Source: Ramlibacter sp. (lineage in GTDB: Bacteria; Pseudomonadota; Gammaproteobacteria; Burkholderiales; Burkholderiaceae). From it: 9,357 bases of DNA. The notes beneath the pieces are model-generated. The model searched no databases, was not told the DNA's origin, and saw nothing but the letters and a program-made list of their open reading frames with translations. The position numbers were made by a program, and so were the translations under genes. Of this stretch, positions 1 to 6,183 are shown in pieces (the stretch's first letter is position 1; every line of letters starts with the position of its first letter). The stretch is taken from positions 1-9,357 of the forward strand of contig JACMQP010000326.1 of the NCBI GenBank assembly GCA_014376915.1, in the 5' to 3' direction.

Positions 1-2802
1 GACTACAAGTGGTATGCCGCGCTGGCGTACATCCGGGCCAACCGCCTGAACTACAACGTCATCGAAGGCCCCCACGATCGCTTCGGCATCATCGCCAGCG
101 GCAAGGCCTACAACGACACGCGCCAGGCCTTGCTGGAACTGGGCCTGGATGACGCCACCTGCCGCCAGCTGGGCATCCGGCTGCACAAGGTCGGCGTGGT
201 CTGGCCGCTGGAAGCGCAAGGCACGCGCGAATTCGCGACCGGGCTGCGCGAGATCCTGGTGGTCGAGGAAAAGCGCCAGGTCATCGAGTACCAGGTCAAG
301 GAAGAACTCTACAACTGGCGCCCCGACGTGCGGCCGAACGTGGTCGGCAAGTTCAACGACGAAGAAGGCGATTTCTCGGGTGGCGAATGGTCGCGGCCGA
401 ATCCGTCGACCCACGCATTGCTGCGCGCCAACGCCGACCTGTCGCCGGCGTTGATCGCGCGGGCCATCGCGCACCGCCTGAAGAAGCAGGGCGTGGACGG
501 CGACATGGCCGCGCGCATCGACGCGCAACTCGCAATGCTGGAGGCCAAGGAGCGCTCGATGCAGGTGCTCGAGGTCAAGGGCGACCGCCAGCCCTGGTTC
601 TGCTCGGGCTGCCCGCACAACACCTCCACCGTGGTCCCGGAAGGCTCGCGCGCGATGGCCGGCATCGGCTGCCACTTCATGGCGACCTGGATGGACCGCG
701 CCACCATCGGCTTTACCCAGATGGGCGGCGAAGGTGTGCCATGGGTCGGCCAGCAGCCGTTCAGCACCGAGCAGCACGTGTTCGCCAACCTGGGCGACGG
801 CACCTACTTCCACAGCGGCATCCTGGCGATCCGGCAGTCGATCGCCGCCGGCGTCAACATCACCTACAAGATCCTCTACAACGACGCCGTCGCCATGACG
901 GGCGGCCAGCAGGTCGGCGAGCGGCCTGAAGGCCACTCGGTCACGCAGATCGCCCAGAGCATGCGGGCCGAAGGTGCGGTAAAGATCGCCATCGTCACCG
1001 ACGAGCCGGAGAAGTACGACGACGTGAAACATCGAAGCGCGCCGGGCGCGCTGGGCCTGCCTGAGGGCATCGCCATCGAGCATCGCGACCGCCTCGACAA
1101 GATCCAGCGCGAATTCCGTGAAATCACGGGCACCACGGTCATCATCTACGACCAGACCTGCGCCACCGAAAAGCGGCGCCGGCGCAAGCGGGGCACCATG
1201 GTCGATCCGGCCGTGCGGGTGGTGATCAACGACCTGGTCTGCGAAGGCTGCGGCGACTGCAGCGTCAAGAGCAACTGCCTGTCGGTCGAGCCGCTGGAGA
1301 CCGAGTTCGGTCGCAAGCGCACGATCAACCAGAGCACCTGCAACAAGGACATGAGTTGCTTGAAGGGTTTCTGCCCCAGCTTCGTCACGGTCGAAGGCGG
1401 CCAGCTGAGGAAGAAGGCCAAGGACAAGACGGTCTCGCCCTTCACGCTGGGCGAACTGCCCCAGCCGCAGCTGCCGGCGATCCATGGCGTGTTCGGCATC
1501 GTGGTGGCCGGAGTCGGCGGCACCGGCGTCATCACCATCGGCCAGTTGCTGGGCATGGCCGGGCACATCGAGGGCAAAGGCATCGTCACGCAGGACGCGG
1601 CCGGACTCGCGCAAAAGGGCGGCGCGACCTGGAGCCACGTGCTGATCGGCGAGCGCGCCGAAGACATCCGCACCACCCGCGTCAGCATGGCGGGCGCCGA
1701 CCTGATCATCGGCTGCGACCCGATCGTCACGGCCGGCAAGGAAACCGTGCTGCGGATGCGTCCGGGCCGCACTCACGTGGCCCTGAATTCGCACAGCACA
1801 CCCACGGCGGCGTTCGTGAAGAACGCCAACTGGACCAACCCGGCCGACGCTTGCGCCGCCGAGATCGTGCACGCGGTCGGGCCGCAAGGCGTGTCCGCGT
1901 TCGACGCTGATGCCGCGTCGACGCGGTTGCTGGGCGACAGCATTTACACCAACCCCATGATGCTCGGTTACGCCTGGCAGAAGGGCTGGATTCCGCTGGG
2001 CCGCGAGTCGATGCTGCGGGCCATCGAGCTGAATGCGGTGGCGGTGGACAACAACAAGGCCGCTTTCGAATGGGGCCGCCGTGCCGCGCACGACTGGGCG
2101 TCGGTGGAGAAGCTGCTGGCACCGGTGCAGGTGATCGAGTTCAAGAAGCGCGAGACGCCCGATAACATCGTCAGCCGCCGGATCGAGTTCCTCACGGCCT
2201 ACCAGAACGCCGCCTATGCGGACAGCTACAAGGCCTTCGTCGACAAGGTCCGCACCGCGGAAGCCCCGCTGGGCAAGACGTTGCTGACCGAATCCGTCGC
2301 GCGTTATCTGTTCAAGCTGATGGCCTACAAGGACGAATACGAAGTTGCGCGACTGCACGCCGACACCGGCTTCCAGCAGCGCGTGGCCTCCATGTTCGAG
2401 GGCGACTTCAAGGTCAATTTCCACCTGGCGCCGCCGGCCATCGCCAGCCGCAACGACAGGGGCGAGCTGCAGAAGATGAAGTTCGGGCCCTGGATGCTGA
2501 CAGCCTTCCGGCTGCTGGCTCGCCTCAAGAGCCTGCGCGGCACCGCGCTGGACCCGTTCGGCCGGAGCGGCGAGCGCCGGACCGAGCGGGCTCTGATCGG
2601 GCAATACCGCGCCAGCATCGACCGGTTGCTGGCGTCGCTGGATACCGGGAACCACGCACTGGCAGTGGAAATAGCCCGCATTCCCGAGCAGATCAAGGGC
2701 TTCGGGCACGTCAAGGAACGCAACCTGGCAGCGGCCCGGGTGCAGTGGGACCGGCTGCTGCAGCAGTGGAGCAATCCGGAGCTCGCGCGCCAGGCTGCCT
2801 GA
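1..2802 (+). CDS. Fused indolepyruvate ferredoxin oxidoreductase-type 2-oxoacid oxidoreductase (5' end outside window)
   Basis: This enzyme class oxidatively decarboxylates aryl-pyruvates such as indolepyruvate to the acyl-CoA, passing electrons through Fe-S clusters to ferredoxin, in the cytoplasm. The frame is open from base 1, so the start and roughly 250 N-terminal residues (judged from the family length of about 1150-1190) are missing; in-frame start codons near base 130 are internal. Numbering from base 1, residues 1-90 resemble the domain II region. The thiamine diphosphate domain has FCSGCPHN (Cys201, Cys204), the GDG motif at 265-267 and YND at 293-295. A ferredoxin-like segment has Cys414, 417, 420, 426, 447, 453 and 458. 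A gamma-type catalytic domain starts near 496 with GVGGTG at 504-509. A C-terminal DUF6537-like region runs from about 720 to the end. The alpha and beta parts are joined in one chain, as in many proteobacterial homologues. Substrate specificity cannot be read from the sequence. Confidence 0.93.
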   Translation, partial: DYKWYAALAYIRANRLNYNVIEGPHDRFGIIASGKAYNDTRQALLELGLDDATCRQLGIRLHKVGVVWPLEAQGTREFATGLREILVVEEKRQVIEYQVKEELYNWRPDVRPNVVGKFNDEEGDFSGGEWSRPNPSTHALLRANADLSPALIARAIAHRLKKQGVDGDMAARIDAQLAMLEAKERSMQVLEVKGDRQPWFCSGCPHNTSTVVPEGSRAMAGIGCHFMATWMDRATIGFTQMGGEGVPWVGQQPFSTEQHVFANLGDGTYFHSGILAIRQSIAAGVNITYKILYNDAVAMTGGQQVGERPEGHSVTQIAQSMRAEGAVKIAIVTDEPEKYDDVKHRSAPGALGLPEGIAIEHRDRLDKIQREFREITGTTVIIYDQTCATEKRRRRKRGTMVDPAVRVVINDLVCEGCGDCSVKSNCLSVEPLETEFGRKRTINQSTCNKDMSCLKGFCPSFVTVEGGQLRKKAKDKTVSPFTLGELPQPQLPAIHGVFGIVVAGVGGTGVITIGQLLGMAGHIEGKGIVTQDAAGLAQKGGATWSHVLIGERAEDIRTTRVSMAGADLIIGCDPIVTAGKETVLRMRPGRTHVALNSHSTPTAAFVKNANWTNPADACAAEIVHAVGPQGVSAFDADAASTRLLGDSIYTNPMMLGYAWQKGWIPLGRESMLRAIELNAVAVDNNKAAFEWGRRAAHDWASVEKLLAPVQVIEFKKRETPDNIVSRRIEFLTAYQNAAYADSYKAFVDKVRTAEAPLGKTLLTESVARYLFKLMAYKDEYEVARLHADTGFQQRVASMFEGDFKVNFHLAPPAIASRNDRGELQKMKFGPWMLTAFRLLARLKSLRGTALDPFGRSGERRTERALIGQYRASIDRLLASLDTGNHALAVEIARIPEQIKGFGHVKERNLAAARVQWDRLLQQWSNPELARQAA

Positions 2803-2803
2803 C

Positions 2804-2823
2804 CGCCGGCCGCCCGGCCGGCG
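2804..2823. terminator. GC-rich perfect inverted repeat just after the oxidoreductase gene
   Basis: A perfect 9-base inverted repeat, CGCCGGCCG and CGGCCGGCG separated by CC, begins 2 bases after the TGA stop. In RNA it would form a strong GC-only hairpin, realistically 8 pairs with a 4-base loop. No T-run follows, so it is not a textbook intrinsic terminator. It may still stabilise the 3' end of the transcript or assist termination. Position and symmetry are seen directly; the role is inferred. Confidence 0.4.
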
Positions 2824-2844
2824 CACGACTTCAGGGCCTGCACC

Positions 2845-2850
2845 TACAAT
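2845..2850 (+). promoter_or_regulatory. Possible -10 element (TACAAT) for the yajC-secD-secF operon
   Basis: TACAAT differs from the sigma-70 -10 consensus TATAAT at one position and sits 81 bases before the yajC start, in the only sizeable gap upstream of the operon. No good -35 match lies 16-18 bases upstream; that stretch is GC-rich and overlaps the end of the first inverted repeat. The call therefore rests on one hexamer and on context. Confidence 0.35.
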
Positions 2851-2866
2851 TGCGAATCCTGCTCGC

Positions 2867-2884
2867 GGCACGCCTTGGCGTGCC
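2867..2884. repeat. Perfect inverted repeat in the leader upstream of yajC
   Basis: GGCACGCC and GGCGTGCC are separated by TT, a perfect 8-base inverted repeat. As RNA it gives 7 pairs closed by a CTTG loop. It lies about 17 bases downstream of the -10-like hexamer and 48 bases before the yajC start, so if that promoter is real it would fall in the early 5' leader. It could be an RNA hairpin or a dimeric-repressor operator. No T-run follows, so a terminator is unlikely. The function is unknown. Confidence 0.45.
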
Positions 2885-2922
2885 TGCCTGTGAGCGGGCG
2901 CATTCGATAACGCACCGTCCTT

Positions 2923-2926
2923 GGAG
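2923..2926 (+). promoter_or_regulatory. Ribosome binding site that fixes the yajC GTG start
   Basis: GGAG lies 5 bases before the GTG at 2932. Choosing this GTG gives the expected YajC N-terminus ahead of its membrane segment. The next in-frame ATG (base 2989) would leave only about 8 residues before that segment. Confidence 0.65.
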
Positions 2927-2931
2927 TCCTC

Positions 2932-3270
2932 GTGTTTATTTCTTCCGCCTTTGCCCAGACCGCTCCCGCCGCCGCCGGGGGGAGCGACATGTTCTCGCTG
3001 ACCTCGCTCCAGAGCATGCTGCCCTTGGTGCTGATGTTCGTTGTGCTGTATTTCGTGATGATCCGCCCGCAGATGAAGCGGCAGAAGGAGCATCGGACCA
3101 TGGTCGAGTCGCTGGCCAAGGGCGACGAAGTGGCCACCGCTGGCGGCCTGCTGGGCAAGGTCACCCGGCTGGGCGACGTCTACCTGGGCGTCGAGATCGC
3201 CGGCGGCGTCGAGGTGACGCTGCAGCGCAGCGCCGTCGTGCAGGTCCTGCCCAAGGGCACGATCAAGTAA
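2932..3270 (+). CDS. yajC: Sec translocase accessory subunit YajC
   Basis: YajC is a small single-span membrane protein that associates with SecD and SecF and contacts the SecYEG export channel; it is not essential in Escherichia coli. The 112-residue product has the family's usual length. It has a short Ala/Pro/Gly-rich N-terminus, one membrane helix at about residues 28-44, then the conserved YFVMIRPQMKRQKEH stretch (40-54) and a cytoplasmic domain with GDEVATAGGLLGKV, typical of YajC. Translation starts at GTG with a good ribosome binding site. It lies 53 bases upstream of secD, the standard order. In many bacteria tgt precedes yajC; here the preceding gene is the unrelated oxidoreductase, which makes a promoter between them likely. 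Confidence 0.96.
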   Translation: MFISSAFAQTAPAAAGGSDMFSLTSLQSMLPLVLMFVVLYFVMIRPQMKRQKEHRTMVESLAKGDEVATAGGLLGKVTRLGDVYLGVEIAGGVEVTLQRSAVVQVLPKGTIK

Positions 3271-3278
3271 AGGCGAAA

Positions 3279-3302
3279 ACGCGGGTGCTGCGCACTACGC
3301 GT
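3279..3302 (+). promoter_or_regulatory. Imperfect hairpin between yajC and secD
   Basis: ACGCG (3279-3283) pairs with CGCGT (3298-3302), and inside it GTGC (3285-3288) pairs with GCAC (3292-3295) around a TGC loop, with small bulges. CTTTC follows, which is a poor T-tract. The structure ends 21 bases before the secD ATG and just before its weak AAAGG ribosome binding site (3308-3312). It could slow ribosomes, protect RNA ends or attenuate partially, or it could be chance in GC-rich sequence. Confidence 0.3.
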
Positions 3303-3323
3303 CTTTCAAAGGTTTAAAAGCAG

Positions 3324-5207
3324 ATGAACCGATATCCGGTGTGGAAGTACGCGATCATCGTGATCGCGCTGTTGGTGGGGGCGATCTACACGCTGCCCAA
3401 TTTCTTCGGCGAGGCGCCGGCCGTGCAGGTTTCGTCCAGCAAGGCCACTGTCAAGGTCGACGCGACGACCCAAGCCAAGGTAGAGCAGGCGCTGGCGGCC
3501 GCGGGGATCAAGCCCGAGGCCATCACGCTGGACTCGAACTCGGTCAAGGTCCGGCTGGAGAGCGGCGACATGCAGCTCAAAGCCAAGGATGCGATCCAGA
3601 AGGCGCTGGTGCCCGATCCCGGCGACCCGTCTTACGTGGTGGCGCTGAACCTGCTGGCCAAGTCGCCCAAGTGGCTGTCGGCCCTGCGGGCGGCGCCGAT
3701 GTACCTGGGGCTGGACCTGCGGGGCGGCGTGCACTTCATGTTTCAGGTGGACATGCAGGCGGCGTTGACCAAGAAGGCCGAATCGTTCGCCGGCGACCTG
3801 CGCGGCATCCTGCGCGAAAAGAGCGTGCGTCACGCCGGCATCAGCCGCAATGCCCAGACGATCGAGGTGCGGTTCCGCGATACCGAGACGCTGGCGGCCG
3901 CCAAGGCCGTCATCGCCGACCAGTTTCCCGATCTGATGACGGTGGATGCACCCGAAGGCACGGAGTACAAGCTGATCGGAACCATCAAGCCGGAAGCGGC
4001 GCGCCGGGTGCAGGAACAGGCGCTCAAGCAGAACATGGTGACGTTGCACAACCGCATCAACGAGCTGGGCGTCGCCGAGCCGGTGATCCAGCAGCAGGGG
4101 CTGGACCGGATCGTGGTGCAGCTGCCAGGCGTTCAGGACACGGCCAAGGCCAAGGACATCCTGGGCCGCACCGCCACGCTGGAAGTGCGGCTGGTGGATG
4201 AAAGCGCCGAGGCGCGGGCGGCGGAATCGGGGACCGGCCCGGTGCCGTTCGGCGACGAGCGCTTCATGGAGCGCAACGGCCAGCCGGTGATTGTGAAGAA
4301 GCAGGTGATCCTGACCGGCGAGAACCTCACCGACGCCCAGCCCGGCTTCGACAGCCAGACCCAGGAGGCGGCGGTGCACCTGACGCTCGACGCCAAGGGA
4401 TCGCGTATCTTCAAGGACGTCACGCGCGAGAACATCGGCAAGCGCATGGCGATCCTGCTGTTCGAAAAAGGCAAGGGCGAAGTGGTGACGGCGCCCGTGA
4501 TCCGTAGCGAAATTGGCGGCGGGCGGGTCCAGATTTCGGGCCGGATGTCCACCGTCGAGGCCAACGACACCGCCTTGCTGCTGCGTGCCGGCTCGCTGGC
4601 AGCCCCGATGGAGATTATCGAAGAGCTGACCATCGGCCCGACGCTCGGGGCCGAGAACATCACCAAAGGTTTTCACAGCGTGGCCTGGGGCTTCGCCGTG
4701 ATCTGCGCCTTCATGGCGGCCTATTACATGTTGTTCGGCGTGTTTTCCGGCATCGCCCTGGCCCTCAACCTGCTGCTGCTGGTGGCGGTGTTGTCGATGC
4801 TGCAGGCCACGCTCACCCTTCCCGGCATGGCGGCCATGGCGCTGGCGCTGGGCATGGCGATCGACTCCAACGTGCTGATCAACGAACGGGTGCGTGAGGA
4901 GCTGCGCAACGGCGCCTCGCCGCAGGCGGCGATCCAGTCCGGCTATGACCGGGCCTGGGCCACCATCTTGGACTCGAACATCACCACTTTGATCGCCGGT
5001 TTGGCGCTGCTGGCCTTCGGTTCCGGGCCGGTTCGCGGTTTCGCCGTCGTTCACTGCATCGGCATCCTGACCTCGATGTTTTCGGCGGTGTTCTTCTCGC
5101 GCGGGCTGGTGAACCTCTGGTATGGCCGCAAAAAGAAGCTCAAGGCAGTTTCGATCGGCACCGTCTGGCGTCCCGCAGGCGAAGGCGTTATAACCAAGGC
5201 CGAGTAG
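3324..5207 (+). CDS. secD: Protein translocase subunit SecD
   Basis: SecD, with SecF, is an RND-type membrane protein that uses the proton-motive force to complete protein export through SecYEG. The 627-residue product is close to the E. coli length of about 615. It has a first membrane helix at about residues 8-26, then a large periplasmic region containing the hallmark LGLDLRGG at 128-135. From about residue 452 there are five more membrane helices. The motif GMAIDSNVLINERVREEL contains Asp514, which aligns with the functionally important E. coli Asp519, and DSNITTLIAG follows. The chain ends in a basic RKKKLK segment and a short tail. The ATG has only a weak AAAGG upstream, but it gives the standard N-terminus directly before the first helix. 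It is in operon with yajC (53-base gap) and secF (15-base gap). I see nothing abnormal. Confidence 0.98.
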   Translation: MNRYPVWKYAIIVIALLVGAIYTLPNFFGEAPAVQVSSSKATVKVDATTQAKVEQALAAAGIKPEAITLDSNSVKVRLESGDMQLKAKDAIQKALVPDPGDPSYVVALNLLAKSPKWLSALRAAPMYLGLDLRGGVHFMFQVDMQAALTKKAESFAGDLRGILREKSVRHAGISRNAQTIEVRFRDTETLAAAKAVIADQFPDLMTVDAPEGTEYKLIGTIKPEAARRVQEQALKQNMVTLHNRINELGVAEPVIQQQGLDRIVVQLPGVQDTAKAKDILGRTATLEVRLVDESAEARAAESGTGPVPFGDERFMERNGQPVIVKKQVILTGENLTDAQPGFDSQTQEAAVHLTLDAKGSRIFKDVTRENIGKRMAILLFEKGKGEVVTAPVIRSEIGGGRVQISGRMSTVEANDTALLLRAGSLAAPMEIIEELTIGPTLGAENITKGFHSVAWGFAVICAFMAAYYMLFGVFSGIALALNLLLLVAVLSMLQATLTLPGMAAMALALGMAIDSNVLINERVREELRNGASPQAAIQSGYDRAWATILDSNITTLIAGLALLAFGSGPVRGFAVVHCIGILTSMFSAVFFSRGLVNLWYGRKKKLKAVSIGTVWRPAGEGVITKAE

Positions 5208-5211
5208 GAAG
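5205..5211 (+). promoter_or_regulatory. secF ribosome binding site overlapping the secD stop codon
   Basis: TAGGAAG contains the secD stop (TAG, 5205-5207) and an AGGA core ending 13 bases before the secF ATG. The overlap fits coupled translation of secD and secF, which are needed together in the membrane complex. Confidence 0.5.
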
Positions 5212-5222
5212 TACCAAAAAAG

Positions 5223-6176
5223 ATGGAATTTTTCAAGATCCGGCGCGACATCCCGTTCATGAAGAACGCGTTGATCTTCAACGTGATTTCCTTCCTGACA
5301 TTTGCCGCTGCGGTGTTTTTCCTGTTTCACCGCGGGCTGCACCTGTCGGTGGAATTCACCGGTGGCACGGTGATGGAAGTGGGCTATTCGCAGACGGCCG
5401 ATGTGGAAAAGATCCGCACCACCGTGTCCAGTCTGGGCTTTTCTGACGTCCAGGTGCAGAACTTCGGCACCTCGCGCGACGTGATGATCCGGCTGCCGGC
5501 CCAGAAAGGCGTCAGCTCGGCACAACAGAGCGAGAAAGTTTTCACCAGATTGAAGGAGCAGGATTCCGGGGTCAGCTTGCGCCGCACCGAATTCGTCGGG
5601 CCGCAGGTCGGCGAGGAACTTGCGACCGACGGCCTGAAGGCCCTGGCCATGGTGGTGATCGGGATCATGGTCTACCTGGCCTTCCGCTTCGAGTGGAAGT
5701 TCGCGGTCGCGGCCATCATCGCCAACCTGCACGATGTGATCATCATCCTGGGGTTCTTCGCCTTCTTCCAGTGGGAGTTCTCGCTGGCGGTGCTGGCGGC
5801 GGTGCTGGCGGTGCTGGGCTACTCGGTCAACGAGTCGGTGGTGATCTTCGACCGGATCCGCGAGAACTTCCGCCGTTACCGGAAGATGAACACCGTCGAG
5901 ATCATCGACAACGCGATCACGTCGACCATCAGCCGCACCATCATCACCCATGGCTCGACCCAGATGATGGTGCTGTCGATGCTGCTGTTCGGCGGCCCGA
6001 CGCTGCACTATTTCGCCCTGGCCTTGACCATCGGCATCCTGTTCGGCATCTATTCGTCGGTGTTCGTCGCTGCGGCCATCGCCATGTGGCTGGGCGTGAA
6101 GCGCGAAGACCTGATCAAGTCGACTGGCCGCAAGGACGAAGATCCCAACGACCCCAACGCGGGCGCCACCGTCTAA
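5223..6176 (+). CDS. secF: Protein translocase subunit SecF
   Basis: SecF partners SecD in proton-driven completion of protein export. The 317 residues match the usual family length. A short cytoplasmic N-terminus is followed by membrane helix 1 (about 16-35), then the periplasmic signature FTGGT at 45-49 and the first periplasmic domain. VGPQVGEEL leads into five further membrane helices from about residue 140. The core motif GYSVNESVVIFDRIRENFRR has Glu204 where E. coli SecF has Asp213 (NDT in E. coli, NES here), and Asp210 follows; an acidic group is kept. Residues 230-250 hold the conserved SRTIITHGSTQMMV stretch, and the chain ends in a hydrophilic Asp/Asn-rich tail. It is translated 15 bases after secD, and the next gene starts 7 bases after its stop. 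Confidence 0.98.
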   Translation: MEFFKIRRDIPFMKNALIFNVISFLTFAAAVFFLFHRGLHLSVEFTGGTVMEVGYSQTADVEKIRTTVSSLGFSDVQVQNFGTSRDVMIRLPAQKGVSSAQQSEKVFTRLKEQDSGVSLRRTEFVGPQVGEELATDGLKALAMVVIGIMVYLAFRFEWKFAVAAIIANLHDVIIILGFFAFFQWEFSLAVLAAVLAVLGYSVNESVVIFDRIRENFRRYRKMNTVEIIDNAITSTISRTIITHGSTQMMVLSMLLFGGPTLHYFALALTIGILFGIYSSVFVAAAIAMWLGVKREDLIKSTGRKDEDPNDPNAGATV

Positions 6177-6183
6177 CCCATTC

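Noticed and set aside
130..132. TTG as the start of the oxidoreductase
   Set aside because: The frame is open back to base 1 and the residues before the TTG match the family (DRFGIIASGKAYNDTRQAL), so this TTG is internal and the gene is cut by the window edge.
1146..1772. A 208-codon open frame on the - strand within the oxidoreductase gene
   Set aside because: It overlaps the conserved ferredoxin-like and GVGGTG regions of the + strand gene, so it is a shadow frame.
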